Shown here one piece after another: positions 16,616 to 27,095 of a stretch of DNA of 64,000 nucleotides. The notes below the pieces were generated by a model that saw nothing but the letters and a program-made list of their open reading frames with translations, searched no databases and was not told where the DNA came from. The stretch spans positions 310,001-374,000 of the forward strand of contig CAMAFY010000001.1 of assembly GCA_945833885.1 (NCBI GenBank), written 5' to 3'. This DNA comes from an uncultured Bacteroidales bacterium. GTDB taxonomy: Bacteria; Bacteroidota; Bacteroidia; Bacteroidales; Bacteroidaceae. Every line of letters begins with the position of its first letter. Within the stretch, counting starts at the first letter, position 1. The position numbers and the translations under genes are program-made.

Positions 16616-16688
16616 TTCTAACTTTTGAAGAAGAGGTGTCAAACCTCAGGGATTTTTGTACCATAATACCATTAAACAAAAAAAAACG

Positions 16689-17354
16689 ATGAACGATTTT
16701 CAAAAATTTGCTACAAAGCATATCGGTATCAGTTCCATGGTACTTGACGACGTTATGCGCGCACAGAACCACTATCTTAACCCCTACATCCTTGAAGAAA
16801 GACAGTTGAATGTCACTCAAATGGACGTGTTCAGCCGACTCATGGCCGACCGTGTCATCTTCCTCGGTACAGAAATCGATGATTATACTGCCAACACTCT
16901 TCAGGCCCAACTCCTTTATCTTGACTCCTGTGACCCTGGAAAAGATATCAACATATACATCAACAGCCCTGGTGGAAGTGTCTATGCCGGACTCGGAATA
17001 TACGACACCATGCAGTTCATCCAAAGCGATGTTTCTACCATTTGTACGGGATGTGCTGCTTCAATGGCCGCCGTTCTGCTTGTTGCTGGTAAGGAAGGAA
17101 AGCGCTCAGCATTGCCACATAGCCGTGTAATGATCCATCAACCTCTTGGCGGAGCCCGCGGACAGGCAAGCGATATTGAGATTACGGCACGTGAAATCAT
17201 GAAACTTAAACGCGAACTCTACACCATTATCAGCGAGCATAGCCATACGGACTTTGACAAAATTTGGGCAGATAGCGATCGTGACTATTGGATGACTGCT
17301 GATGAAGCCAAGGAATACGGCATGATTGACAGCGTTCTGCGTAAAACAAAATAA
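16689..17354 (+). CDS. clpP: ATP-dependent Clp protease proteolytic subunit
   Basis: A 221-residue serine peptidase that forms the ClpXP degradation chamber. I chose the ATG at 16689 (MNDFQKFATKHIG); an in-frame ATG at 16656 adds 11 residues. The triad is intact: Ser125 (GCAASMAA), His150 (RVMIHQP) and Asp199 (SDRDYW), offset by 28 residues from the E. coli numbering. The N-terminus is longer than in E. coli and may hold a propeptide. clpX begins 8 bp after the stop codon, so the two are translated from one message. Confidence 0.97.
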   Translation: MNDFQKFATKHIGISSMVLDDVMRAQNHYLNPYILEERQLNVTQMDVFSRLMADRVIFLGTEIDDYTANTLQAQLLYLDSCDPGKDINIYINSPGGSVYAGLGIYDTMQFIQSDVSTICTGCAASMAAVLLVAGKEGKRSALPHSRVMIHQPLGGARGQASDIEITAREIMKLKRELYTIISEHSHTDFDKIWADSDRDYWMTADEAKEYGMIDSVLRKTK

Positions 17355-17362
17355 CATAAAAC

Positions 17363-18604
17363 ATGGCAAACAGAAAAGAAGAAAAATGTAGTTTCTGCGG
17401 CAGACCGGCCAGTGAAGTGTCGTTCCTTATCCGTGGAGGTTTGCCGGGAAGTCCTTCAGCCATCTGTGCTGATTGTGTAGAACAGGCGTGGGAAATCATC
17501 AACGCACAGTTTGGCAACGACAATTTTGACAAGAAAAAGAGCAAGAATGCTGAACTCGGCGAGATTCCTACTCCGCGACAAATAAAGGAACATCTCGACC
17601 AATTCGTTATCGGACAGGACGATGCCAAGAAGTATCTCTCCGTTGCTGTCTACAATCATTACAAACGTATTCAGCAAGATCCTGAGAACACGGGTGAGGT
17701 GGAGATTGAGAAGAGTAACGTCATTATGGTCGGTCCTACTGGAACCGGCAAGACTCTTTTGGCACGAAGCATTGCAAAACTGCTGAAAGTACCCTTTACT
17801 ATTGTTGACGCTACTGTGTTTACTGAGGCCGGATATGTAGGTGAGGATGTTGAGAGTATCCTCTCAAGACTCCTGCAAGAGGCCGACTTCGATGTTGAAA
17901 AGACTGAACAGGGAATCGTCTTCATTGATGAAATTGATAAGATTGCCCGAAAGAGCGACAATCCTTCCATCACACGTGACGTAAGTGGAGAGGGAGTTCA
18001 GCAGGGTATGTTAAAGTTACTTGAAGGTAGCATCGTCAATGTTCCACCAAAGGGAGGTCGTAAACATCCTGACCAGAATTACGTGCATATCAACACGCGC
18101 AACATATTATTTATATGCGGAGGTGCGTTCGATGGTATCGAAAAGAAGATTGCACAACGTATGAACACCCACACTGTCGGTTATAATTCCGTGCAGAACA
18201 CCCGACACATTGACCCGAACAACCTGCTGAAGTACGTAGAACCGATGGACTTGAAGTCGTTTGGACTTATCCCGGAAATCATAGGTCGACTCCCGGTTCT
18301 CACGTATCTCAACCCTCTCGATAAGGTCGCTCTGCGCAATATTCTCACGGAACCGAAGAATTCCATTGTAAAACAGTACCAAAGATTGTTTGAACTTGAC
18401 GGGAAAGAACTGTCCTTTGAGGAAGAAGCGCTTGACTTTATCGTCGAGAAAGCGGAAGAATACAAACTCGGTGCCCGCGGTCTGCGCTCAATCGTTGAGG
18501 TCATTATGACCGATGCTATGTTTGATGCACCTTCACTCAGCACAAAAGAGTTTGTTATCACCAAGGATTTTGCCCGTAAACAGGTTGAGAAAAACATGTG
18601 TTAA
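17363..18604 (+). CDS. clpX: Clp protease ATP-binding subunit ClpX
   Basis: A 413-residue AAA+ unfoldase that feeds tagged substrates to ClpP. The N-terminal zinc domain has Cys9, Cys12, Cys35 and Cys38. The Walker A motif GPTGTGKT is at 124-131 and the Walker [10 protein letters not shown] has Asp189 and Glu190. The gene follows clpP after 8 bp. The length and the region after the AAA module are normal. A terminator hairpin with nine Ts lies about 120 bp downstream. Confidence 0.98.
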   Translation: MANRKEEKCSFCGRPASEVSFLIRGGLPGSPSAICADCVEQAWEIINAQFGNDNFDKKKSKNAELGEIPTPRQIKEHLDQFVIGQDDAKKYLSVAVYNHYKRIQQDPENTGEVEIEKSNVIMVGPTGTGKTLLARSIAKLLKVPFTIVDATVFTEAGYVGEDVESILSRLLQEADFDVEKTEQGIVFIDEIDKIARKSDNPSITRDVSGEGVQQGMLKLLEGSIVNVPPKGGRKHPDQNYVHINTRNILFICGGAFDGIEKKIAQRMNTHTVGYNSVQNTRHIDPNNLLKYVEPMDLKSFGLIPEIIGRLPVLTYLNPLDKVALRNILTEPKNSIVKQYQRLFELDGKELSFEEEALDFIVEKAEEYKLGARGLRSIVEVIMTDAMFDAPSLSTKEFVITKDFARKQVEKNMC

Positions 18605-18725
18605 GCAGAGTCTGTTGCTGGCGTTTCGGAAAGAAGCATCCAAACGCTCAGAATATCGAAACTGACATATCGTGTGGCGGGATAATGAAAACTTATCCCA
18701 AAAACAAAAAAAACAGAAAGAAAAG

Positions 18726-18749
18726 TGCGCTTTATGCGCATTTTTTTTT
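18726..18749 (+). terminator. Terminator after clpX
   Basis: TGCGC (18726-18730) and GCGCA (18736-18740) form a short stem extended by A-T pairs, followed by nine Ts. It separates clpX from recQ. Confidence 0.7.
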
Positions 18750-18781
18750 GCAAAAAATTTTATAATTCCACACAATATATA

Positions 18782-18789
18782 TAACTTTG
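18782..18789 (+). promoter_or_regulatory. -7 box for recQ (TAACTTTG)
   Basis: An exact TAnnTTTG match lies between the clpX terminator and recQ. The leader to the start at 18974 would be about 180 nt. The -33 element is not clear. I see no gene in 18790-18973. Confidence 0.5.
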
Positions 18790-18973
18790 CATAGGATGAG
18801 TCAAATGTATCTCTAAGAGATTAATCGGTCACGCTTTCGAATCTGCGGAACTTCATGGGTAAGCGACTCACAATCGAGCCTAAGAATTGCCGCCTTTGAT
18901 TCTTTGGTTTTCCGAAGCATGAGTTTTTCTCATCCAAAAACATCACCCTTTTTCTCCTCCTTTTCTCACTATC

Positions 18974-21154
18974 ATGCCAAAAGATTACAATCTAAAGGAA
19001 GCATTAAAGACACATTTTGGTTTCGACACATTCAAGGATTCTCAGGAGTCTGTCATCCGTTCACTCCTCACCGGCAAAGATGTATTCGTCCTTATGCCTA
19101 CAGGTGGCGGAAAATCGCTGTGTTACCAGTTGCCTGCTTTGCTGATGGATGGCGTTGCCATTGTCATCTCGCCTTTGATTGCTCTTATGAAAAATCAGGT
19201 GGACGCCATCCGCACTAACGGCGAAGACGACAGCATTGCCCATTTCCTCAATTCGTCTTTAGTGAAGGCCCAGGTAGAAAAGGTGAAGTCTGACATTGTC
19301 GAAGGTCGGACAAAATTGCTCTATGTAGCACCGGAATCCCTTATTAAAAGCGAATATGTGGAATTTCTGAAAACGGTAAAAATATCCTTTTATGCCGTTG
19401 ACGAAGCGCATTGTATCTCGGAATGGGGACACGACTTCCGCCCGGAATACCGCCGGATTCGCGACATGATTCAGGAGATTGGTCAAGCGCCAGTAATCGC
19501 TTTGACAGCCACCGCTACAGAAAAGGTGCGTGCCGACATCATCAAATGCTTGTGCATCAAGGGTGCGGATGAATACAAAAGTTCGTTCAACCGCCCTAAT
19601 CTCTATTATGAAGTTCGGCAAAAAACACCGAACGTTGACCGTGATATTGTCAAATACATCCGTCAACACGCCAACGTCAGTGGCATTATCTACTGTCTTA
19701 GCCGGAAAAAAGTAGAGGAACTTGCGCAGATGCTGGTTGTAAACGGCATAAAAGCAGCGCCTTATCACGCAGGTCTTGATAGCGCTATCCGTTCTCAGAC
19801 TCAAGATGACTTCCTGATGGAGCGCATCGATGTCATTGTTGCAACGATAGCATTCGGCATGGGCATTGATAAACCTGACGTGCGATTTGTCATCCACTAC
19901 GACATCCCCAAGAGTCTTGAAGGGTATTATCAGGAGACAGGACGCGCCGGACGTGACGGAGGAGAGGGCAATTGTATTGTCTTTTACTCAAATACAGACT
20001 TGAAGAAACTCGAAAAGTTCATGGAAAGCAAACCCGTGAACGAGCAGGATATAGGGCGTCAATTATTGAAGGAGACGGCATCTTATGCTGAATCTGCCGT
20101 ATGTCGCAGAAAACTTCTTCTGCATTATTTTGGCGAAACCTACAAACGCAATAACTGCGGTAACTGCGATAATTGTAATAATCCTAAAAAACAAGTGGAA
20201 GGAAAAGAACATTTATGCAAACTTCTTGCCGCGATTTCGCAGGTAAAGGAGGATTTCCGCGATGACTACATTAAAAAGATTCTATTAGGCGATGCCACGG
20301 ATGAAATGGTAGCGCGCCATCATGATGAACTCGATGCTTTTGGAACTGCCAATGATAATGAGGACGACAACCTTTGGAATGCCGTCATCCGGCAGGCTCT
20401 CATTGCGGGATATATTAAAAAAGACGTTGATAATTATGGTGTCCTCAAACTGACTGCTTCGGGAAAGAAGTACATGAAAAATCCCGTAAGTTTCAAGATT
20501 GTTGAGAACAACGACTTTGAGGAGATGGCCGAAGAGACGCCCATGCAGAGCGGAGCCGCGGCACTTGACCCTGAACTTTATCAAGTGTTGAAGGACTATC
20601 GACGGCGTGTGGCACGCGAAAAGGGTGTTCCTAACTATGTGGTTTTCCAGGATGCCTCGCTTGAAGCCATGGCCACCATCTATCCACAAAGCATAGAAGA
20701 ACTACAGAATATTCCGGGTGTCGGAAGCGGAAAAGCCAAACGTTACGGCAAGGAATTCTGTGAAATCATCCGAAAGCACTGCGAATCGAAGTCAATCGTC
20801 CGCCCTGAGGACATACCAATTCGGAATGTCCCCAAGAAATCACAACTCAAAGTGAGCATTATTAACAGTATTGACAGACGAGTTGACCTGGATGAACTCG
20901 CTTCAATGAAGAATATGGAATTCGACGAATTGTTGGATGTCATATATTCCATTGTAAATTCCGGCATAAAACTCAACATTGATTACTTCATAGAAGAGGT
21001 CATGGACGAAGATGTCGTTGAGGAAATATATGACTATTTCAAGAATTCCGAAACTGACAGCCTTGAAGTGGCATTCAATGAACTGGGTTCTGATTATGAA
21101 GAAGACGAGATTCGTCTCGTCCGTATCAAGTTCCTCTCAGAAATGGGTAATTGA
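18974..21154 (+). CDS. recQ: ATP-dependent DNA helicase RecQ
   Basis: A 726-residue 3'-5' DNA helicase for recombination and fork repair. Walker A (TGGGKS) is at about 43-48, the DEAH box (VDEAHCISEWGH) at 143-146, and helicase motif VI (QETGRAGRDG) at about 320-329. The zinc-binding cysteines are Cys377, Cys395, Cys398 and Cys401. A winged-helix region follows, then an HRDC domain at about 545-620 (IPGVGSGKAKRYG). The protein is about 100 residues longer than E. coli RecQ, with an acidic C-terminal extension (about 630-726). glnS starts 42 bp downstream. Confidence 0.96.
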   Translation: MPKDYNLKEALKTHFGFDTFKDSQESVIRSLLTGKDVFVLMPTGGGKSLCYQLPALLMDGVAIVISPLIALMKNQVDAIRTNGEDDSIAHFLNSSLVKAQVEKVKSDIVEGRTKLLYVAPESLIKSEYVEFLKTVKISFYAVDEAHCISEWGHDFRPEYRRIRDMIQEIGQAPVIALTATATEKVRADIIKCLCIKGADEYKSSFNRPNLYYEVRQKTPNVDRDIVKYIRQHANVSGIIYCLSRKKVEELAQMLVVNGIKAAPYHAGLDSAIRSQTQDDFLMERIDVIVATIAFGMGIDKPDVRFVIHYDIPKSLEGYYQETGRAGRDGGEGNCIVFYSNTDLKKLEKFMESKPVNEQDIGRQLLKETASYAESAVCRRKLLLHYFGETYKRNNCGNCDNCNNPKKQVEGKEHLCKLLAAISQVKEDFRDDYIKKILLGDATDEMVARHHDELDAFGTANDNEDDNLWNAVIRQALIAGYIKKDVDNYGVLKLTASGKKYMKNPVSFKIVENNDFEEMAEETPMQSGAAALDPELYQVLKDYRRRVAREKGVPNYVVFQDASLEAMATIYPQSIEELQNIPGVGSGKAKRYGKEFCEIIRKHCESKSIVRPEDIPIRNVPKKSQLKVSIINSIDRRVDLDELASMKNMEFDELLDVIYSIVNSGIKLNIDYFIEEVMDEDVVEEIYDYFKNSETDSLEVAFNELGSDYEEDEIRLVRIKFLSEMGN

Positions 21155-21196
21155 TTTCTCACGGAGATTCAATCCAAGATAAATAAGACGACAAAT

Positions 21197-22939
21197 ATGT
21201 GTAGCACAGAAACCACATCCGAGAAAAAAGAAACGCTGAATTTTATTGAGCAGATAGTCAAGAAAGACCTCTCCGATGGCCTCAACCAGGGGCGTCTACA
21301 AACGCGTTTTCCCCCAGAACCTAACGGTTATCTTCATATTGGTCATGCCAAAGCAATAGCCATGGACTTTGGCGTTGCACAGAAATATGGCGGAGTCTGC
21401 TATCTGCGAATGGACGATACCAACCCCCAAAAAGAAGACACAGAATATGTAGAAGCCATTAAGAATGATATAGAATGGCTTGGATTCAAATGGGGAAAAC
21501 TCGTCTATGCTTCAGACTATTTTCAGGAATTGTGGGACTTCGCCGTTTGGTGTATCAAGACCGGTAAGGCGTATGTTGATGAACAGACATCTGAAGAAAT
21601 CGCTGTCCAGAAGGGAACTCCTACCACGCCAGGCCAAAACAGTCCTTACCGTGACCGCCCCATTGAGGAGAGTCTTGCGCTATTTAACGAAATGAACTCC
21701 GGTAATATGGAACCGGGAAAGGCCATCCTTCGTGCAAAAATCGACATGTCCAGTTCGAATATGCACTTCCGCGACCCCATCATCTACCGAGTTCTCAATC
21801 TTCCACATTGGCGTACCGGCAACAAATGGAACGCATATCCAATGTACGATTTCGCGCATGGACAGAGTGATTATCTTGAAGGCGTCACCCATTCCATCTG
21901 TACTCTTGAGTTTGTTCCCCATCGCGATCTGTACAATCTTTTCGTAGACTGGATGAAAGAATGGAAGGGTGAGGCAGAAAACCTCGGAGATAATCGCCCC
22001 AGACAGTATGAGTTCAACAAACTGAACCTCAACTATACGCTGATGTCAAAGCGAAATCTCCTCATTCTTACCAAAGAAGGCATCGTAAATGGTTGGGACG
22101 ATCCCCGTATGCCCACCATTTGTGGCATTCGTCGTCGCGGTTATAGTCCTGAAAGTATCCTTCGCTTTATTGATTCAATCGGATATACGACTTTCGATGC
22201 TTTGAACGATATGAAACTGATGGAGGCTGCCGCACGCACCGACCTCAACGAACGTGCCACCCGAATATCAGCGGTCCTTGACCCCGTTAAGGTCATCATC
22301 ACCAACTATCCCGAAGGAAAGAGTGAGGAACTTGAGGTCATAAACAATCCTGAACGGCCGGAAGAGGGTAGTCACACCATAACTTTCAGTCGCGAATTAT
22401 GGATTGAACGTGATGACTTCAAGGCCGAACCCGACAAAAAGTTCTTCAGAATGTATCCTGGAAAGGAGACACGTCTCAAGAGCGCCTACATTGTTAATTG
22501 CACCGGATACAAAGCAAATGCCGAGACGGGTGAGGTAGAAGAAATCTATTGTACCTATGATGCCGATTCAAAGGCCGGAACTCCTGGTGCAAATCGTAAG
22601 GTGAAAGGCACCATCCATTGGCTCTCTTGCTCCCATTGTGTTCCCGCGGAAGTAAGGAATTACGAGTGTCTTTGGACATGCGAAAATCCGCGTGATGCCA
22701 TCAAACAATACGAAAAGGAGAACGGAGTTCGCGGCATTGATGCCATGCGTCCGTTCTTGAATCCAAACAGTCTCCGTGTAAACACCAATGCCTTTGTTGA
22801 AGAATGGGCAGCGCATCTCCCAGCCCTTACCTATCTACAGTTCCAACGCATTGGATATTTTAACGTCGATCCCGATTCTACGCCCCAACATCCTGTGTTC
22901 AACTCCACAGTAGGGTTAAAGGATAGTAAAGGCAAATGA
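21197..22939 (+). CDS. glnS: Glutaminyl-tRNA synthetase
   Basis: A 580-residue class I aminoacyl-tRNA synthetase charging tRNA-Gln. The HIGH motif is at 47-50 (PEPNGYLHIGHAKA) and the KMSKS equivalent is LMSKRNL (about residue 287). The anticodon-binding beta-barrel domain follows (about 355-560). Length is as expected. The gene lies 42 bp after recQ, probably in the same transcript, and ends at a terminator-like hairpin. Presence of GlnRS implies that Gln-tRNA is made directly here. Confidence 0.97.
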   Translation: MCSTETTSEKKETLNFIEQIVKKDLSDGLNQGRLQTRFPPEPNGYLHIGHAKAIAMDFGVAQKYGGVCYLRMDDTNPQKEDTEYVEAIKNDIEWLGFKWGKLVYASDYFQELWDFAVWCIKTGKAYVDEQTSEEIAVQKGTPTTPGQNSPYRDRPIEESLALFNEMNSGNMEPGKAILRAKIDMSSSNMHFRDPIIYRVLNLPHWRTGNKWNAYPMYDFAHGQSDYLEGVTHSICTLEFVPHRDLYNLFVDWMKEWKGEAENLGDNRPRQYEFNKLNLNYTLMSKRNLLILTKEGIVNGWDDPRMPTICGIRRRGYSPESILRFIDSIGYTTFDALNDMKLMEAAARTDLNERATRISAVLDPVKVIITNYPEGKSEELEVINNPERPEEGSHTITFSRELWIERDDFKAEPDKKFFRMYPGKETRLKSAYIVNCTGYKANAETGEVEEIYCTYDADSKAGTPGANRKVKGTIHWLSCSHCVPAEVRNYECLWTCENPRDAIKQYEKENGVRGIDAMRPFLNPNSLRVNTNAFVEEWAAHLPALTYLQFQRIGYFNVDPDSTPQHPVFNSTVGLKDSKGK

Positions 22940-22952
22940 TCATAAAATATTG

Positions 22953-22988
22953 GGGGAGGTCATGGATAAAACCAGACTTCCCCTTTTA
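22953..22988 (+). terminator. Terminator after glnS
   Basis: GGGGAGGTC pairs with GACTTCCCC (one G-U pair), with an 11-nt loop, and is followed by TTTT. It lies 13 bp past the glnS stop. Confidence 0.65.
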
Positions 22989-23059
22989 TGTTTCTTCGAC
23001 AAAACACCACATCCTACCTATTGTCATGGCATAATGCTTTGACCATAAATTTTCGAAAA

Positions 23060-24511
23060 ATGAAGAAATCTCAGAATGAAATCTATAGTCTCATTCGCGA
23101 GTACGAGAAGAAATTATCGGAAACGTCCGTCCCTTTTTGGATGGATGCTTCCGATTTTTTGGATATCTTAGACTATTATGAGGAGAAAAATCTATATTTT
23201 GAGGCTGAATTATGCATGCGTCTCGCGCTGAAACTTCATCCCAACGATATTGAAGTTCAAATCCGTCGGGCATATCGCTTGAAAAACGAGGGAAAATGGA
23301 GCGATGCCATAGACTTGGTTAACGCCATACCCGAACAGGAGAGCGTAGAGGTTCTTTTCTTCAACGCTGAAGTTGCGTTAAGTGAACTCCGCACAGATGA
23401 TGCGGAGCAATGGTTCAATAAGTGTCTGCAGGCCGAGGCTGCAATCGCAGCATCTGATATTGATGCCATGGAAAGTCCTCAAAGTGCATCGCCTTTGCTG
23501 CTCGACATCGGTGAACTTTGCATGGATTATGGTTGCATTTCCCTCGCCCACAAATACCTTTCCCTCATATCGGACAAAGATACTACGGAGTATGCCCGTG
23601 CCGTTTTGGCGCTGGCTGAGTGCTCCTATCAAAGAGGAAATGTAGAAGACGCCCTAAAACAGTTAGACCTTCTGCTTGATTCCAACCCCTACAATCTTGA
23701 TGTCTGGCTGCTAAAGGCCGACCTTCTCAATGAAATGAAACGTTGGGAGGCTTGCCGCGAGGCCGCAGACTATGCACTGGCCATCCATCCCGAGAATGAA
23801 AAAGCACTGCGACTCAAAGCCTGTGCCGCCATTGGCATGGCAGACTATGGCGTAGTTCTCGACATCTTTTCACAGTACCGCAGCCTCTATCCTAACGACT
23901 ATACTATGGCGCTCAGCGCGGGTGAAATCCTCCTCAACAGCCAACGCTATAATGACGCTTTTGAAGTTCTTTCACACAGCAACCGCAACTGTCCGAACGA
24001 TAATCCCGATAAAATCCGTATTCTCACCGACATTGCCATGTGTTATTCCGCACGTCACGAGATGCAGAAAGCCTTTGAAACCCTTATGGGGACCCGTTCT
24101 CTTGGGGTAAGTTATCAGGATGTAATCTTCCATGCCGCCACACAAGCCTTCACCCATCACGATATCGTTTATGGGGAAAAACTGCTGCTGCAACAGATTT
24201 CACATGAACCTTTGACGCCAGAGCATCGTTTGAATATATCACGAATGTTGTGCGAGCACAATCTTTTCGGTAGTGTTTCCGAACTTTGGAACGTACTTTT
24301 GAAAGACAACAAGAAGCATCCTGTACCGGCAGCGCCGTATTTGGCTTTTGCTGCGCGCAGACTTGTACGGATCCGTGAGTACAAATTCTGGTTGGCATGC
24401 GCCATTTATACCGATCCGACCCTGACAAATGCCATATTCCGTGACATTTATCCCAATCATTCTCCCCAAGAATACCTGAATTGTGCACAGCGAGAATTTC
24501 CGGAAGGATGA
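23060..24511 (+). CDS. Tetratricopeptide repeat protein
   Basis: A 483-residue protein made almost entirely of TPR-like helical repeats (for example ALAECSYQRGNVEDALKQLD and LKADLLNEMKRWEACREAAD). I chose the ATG at 23060 (MKKSQNEIYSLI); an upstream in-frame start at 22988 would add 24 residues and overlap the glnS terminator. No signal peptide or membrane segment is seen, so it is probably cytoplasmic and a protein-interaction scaffold. The gene follows glnS but is separated from it by the hairpin. The partner is unknown. Confidence 0.85.
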   Translation: MKKSQNEIYSLIREYEKKLSETSVPFWMDASDFLDILDYYEEKNLYFEAELCMRLALKLHPNDIEVQIRRAYRLKNEGKWSDAIDLVNAIPEQESVEVLFFNAEVALSELRTDDAEQWFNKCLQAEAAIAASDIDAMESPQSASPLLLDIGELCMDYGCISLAHKYLSLISDKDTTEYARAVLALAECSYQRGNVEDALKQLDLLLDSNPYNLDVWLLKADLLNEMKRWEACREAADYALAIHPENEKALRLKACAAIGMADYGVVLDIFSQYRSLYPNDYTMALSAGEILLNSQRYNDAFEVLSHSNRNCPNDNPDKIRILTDIAMCYSARHEMQKAFETLMGTRSLGVSYQDVIFHAATQAFTHHDIVYGEKLLLQQISHEPLTPEHRLNISRMLCEHNLFGSVSELWNVLLKDNKKHPVPAAPYLAFAARRLVRIREYKFWLACAIYTDPTLTNAIFRDIYPNHSPQEYLNCAQREFPEG

Positions 24512-24588
24512 TGCTTCGTCCAACCACTCTCCGAACATGTAATGTATCTGGTTTGTATTTATTTCCAGATATGCCAACCTTGTCCTCA

Positions 24589-24669
24589 AAAGTACGGAAC
24601 TTTTGCTTGCAAAATACGGAACTTTTCATGTTAAACTTCCGTACTTTCCATCAAGTTTCTCCGTACTTT
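24589..24669. repeat. 22-bp-period palindromic array, copy 3 (4 units)
   Basis: This lies in the 371-bp gap between the TPR gene and the GH20 gene, both plus strand. Central triplets sit at 24595 (CGG), 24617 (CGG), 24639 (CCG) and 24661 (CCG), exactly 22 bp apart, so the array as a whole is an inverted repeat of two plus two units. A degenerate fifth unit may precede it near 24573. No gene is seen in the rest of the gap. Confidence 0.85.
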
Positions 24670-24882
24670 TTCAGTCGGATTTTCCCGTCTGTTTTACGTT
24701 GCTTAATAGCATTTCCGACAATGTTCTGCGGAGATTGGAGAACGCTTTTGACATAGGAGAAAACATATTTAGGAACCACGGACAAAATTCTATATCTTTA
24801 CAACATAAAGTATTCATATCGCATATTCTGTATCCCGAATGTCTCATCACAAAATCAACAAACCACTCCTTTGAATACAGCC

Positions 24883-26922
24883 ATGAACAACATTTTTCGC
24901 CGCATCATCCTTGTCTTTTCTCTGTGCTTTGTGGTATTTTCCGCGTCCACGAAGAATTCAAAGCCTTTTGTCGTCCCTGAACTTTCCGCGTGGGAGGGTA
25001 GTGAAGGGCATTTTGTTCCGTCCGGACGCATCGTGGTTCAATCACGTAATATGCAGGACATTGCACAGATGTTTGCCCAGGATTACCTGGCCATGTTCGG
25101 AAAGCCATTACAGATTGTGAAAGGTAAAGCCGCAGAAGGTGACTTCGTTTTCTGCTCGGAAGATGTGGCTGATGCTCGTAAAGCATTGGGGGAGGAAGGC
25201 TATCGGCTGGAGATTTCGGAGAAGGTCATCGTCACATCCGCTACCCGAAAGGGGGCTTTTTGGGCAACGCGTACGATTCTGCAACTAAGCGAACAGAGTA
25301 AAATCCACCAGATTCCCTGTGGCACGGCCACGGACATCCCGGCATATCCGTTAAGAGGACTGATGCTTGACTGCGGACGAAAGTATATTCCCGCGAAATA
25401 TATTGACAAACTCGTCAAAGTCATGGCGTATTACAAATTGAATGCCCTGCAAATTCATTTGAACGATAACGGATTCAAGGAGTATTTCGACAATGATTGG
25501 CAAAAGACTCCCGGCGCTTTCCGTTTGGAAAGCGAGTGGTTCCCCGGGCTTGCAGCCGTTGATGGCGCCTATTCCAAACGTGAGTTCATATCCATTCAGG
25601 AGAATGCAGAAAAGGTTTTTGTGGACATCATTCCCGAAATCGACGTTCCAGCACATAGTCTTGCCTTCTCTCATTATCGTCCGTCCCTTGGTTCTCAAGA
25701 GTATGGTATGGACCATCTTGACTTGAAGAATCCAGAAGTCCTCCCCTTTCTTGACAGTCTTTTTACCGAATACTGCGGAGGTCCGAACCCTGTATTCCGT
25801 GGAAAATATGTACATATCGGCACTGATGAATACAGCAACCGTGACCCTGAGGTGGTGGAACTCTTCAGAGGGCTTACAGATTATCTGATACGTAAGGTGG
25901 AAAGTTTTGGAAAACAACCCATGGCATGGTGTTCTCTAAAACATGCCAAGGGGAAAACGCCTGTAAAAGTTGAGAATGTTGTGATGCAAATGTGGTCTGC
26001 TGACTATGGCGATCCCATAGAAATGAAGAAAGCAGGCTACAATTTGGTGTCCGTCCCCGACAATTATCTGTACATTGTTCCGGCAGCAGGATACTATTAT
26101 GACTATTTCGATGACCGCCTTATCTACGATTCCTATACTCCAGCCCAAATGCGTGCGGTGCGTCTCGAGGAACGTGACCCGCAATTACTTGGTGGAATGT
26201 TTGCACTTTGGAACGACCATTGTGGTAATGGTATCACGGTAAAGGACATTCATCATCGGCTTTTCCCTGCCATTCAGACGTACGCTGCCAAGACATGGAC
26301 GGCGGATGCGGTCACTTTCCCCTGGGACATTTTCGATTCCCAGCGCAAATTCCTCAGCGAAGCACCAGATGTGAATGAACTTTCGCGTGTTTTTGCCCCT
26401 GGTATTAAGGGAACTGTCTATTGTCCATTGCAGAAGATAGGACCTGAAACATCCATCGATTGGCTGGCACCGGAGGTCGGTTATGATTACAGCGTTACGT
26501 TCACTCTTCACGCCGATGCCGTAGAACGCGGTGACATCCTTTTTGAAGGTCCCACAAGCCGTTTGTATCTTTCCTCACCAGAAAGCGGAAGATTGGCATT
26601 CGAACGCGAAGGATATCTCAACGAATTCGACTATTTCGTTCCCAAAGGTCGCAATGTTACGCTCACCATCTGCGGTACCCCGCATGAAACCCGCCTATAT
26701 GTCGATGGCAATATCCGGCAGGTGTTGTATCCTCTTGCCGTAACATGCGCCATTCCTCGCTGGGGACTTCACGATGTAGCACCGCACCCACAGGGACCGC
26801 GTAAGATGTATTACCAGCGAACATTGGTATTTCCCCTACAGAAAACCGGAAAATTCCGTGGTACAATCAGGGGACTTAACGTCTCAAATCTCTTACCCAC
26901 AACTTCAATGATGTTGCCATAA
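24883..26922 (+). CDS. Exported GH20 beta-N-acetylhexosaminidase
   Basis: A 679-residue glycoside hydrolase of family 20, which removes terminal GlcNAc or GalNAc by substrate-assisted catalysis. The ATG at 24883 starts a signal peptide (NNIFRRIILVFSLCFVVF); a TTG four codons upstream is in frame. An N-terminal GH20b-like domain (about 35-155) precedes the barrel, which opens with RGLMLDCGRKY and has the catalytic Asp315-Glu316 pair in HIGTDEYSNRD. The last 150 residues look like a LamG-type beta-sandwich. Likely periplasmic or outer-membrane, acting on host or peptidoglycan-derived glycans. It ends at a strong hairpin shared with the convergent gene. Confidence 0.92.
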   Translation: MNNIFRRIILVFSLCFVVFSASTKNSKPFVVPELSAWEGSEGHFVPSGRIVVQSRNMQDIAQMFAQDYLAMFGKPLQIVKGKAAEGDFVFCSEDVADARKALGEEGYRLEISEKVIVTSATRKGAFWATRTILQLSEQSKIHQIPCGTATDIPAYPLRGLMLDCGRKYIPAKYIDKLVKVMAYYKLNALQIHLNDNGFKEYFDNDWQKTPGAFRLESEWFPGLAAVDGAYSKREFISIQENAEKVFVDIIPEIDVPAHSLAFSHYRPSLGSQEYGMDHLDLKNPEVLPFLDSLFTEYCGGPNPVFRGKYVHIGTDEYSNRDPEVVELFRGLTDYLIRKVESFGKQPMAWCSLKHAKGKTPVKVENVVMQMWSADYGDPIEMKKAGYNLVSVPDNYLYIVPAAGYYYDYFDDRLIYDSYTPAQMRAVRLEERDPQLLGGMFALWNDHCGNGITVKDIHHRLFPAIQTYAAKTWTADAVTFPWDIFDSQRKFLSEAPDVNELSRVFAPGIKGTVYCPLQKIGPETSIDWLAPEVGYDYSVTFTLHADAVERGDILFEGPTSRLYLSSPESGRLAFEREGYLNEFDYFVPKGRNVTLTICGTPHETRLYVDGNIRQVLYPLAVTCAIPRWGLHDVAPHPQGPRKMYYQRTLVFPLQKTGKFRGTIRGLNVSNLLPTTSMMLP

Positions 26923-26935
26923 CACTGTCTTTTAC

Positions 26936-27020
26936 AGAAAAAACGGTTCTCCATACAAGTATGCGCCGATATATTCTTCGGAACAGATTGCATGACTTGT
27001 ATGGAGAACCGTTATTTTAT
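26936..27020. terminator. Bidirectional terminator with a 19-bp perfect stem
   Basis: The left arm (26942-26960) and right arm (26994-27012) are perfect complements over 19 bp. An A run precedes the stem and a T-rich tail follows it, so it can serve both the GH20 gene and the convergent YjbR-like gene. Confidence 0.85.
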
Positions 27021-27095
27021 GCTTGTAAATTTACTGGATTTTACAGGGCAAAATGACGTACTTATTGTAGTTGCTTATGTTAAATTCCAAGGATT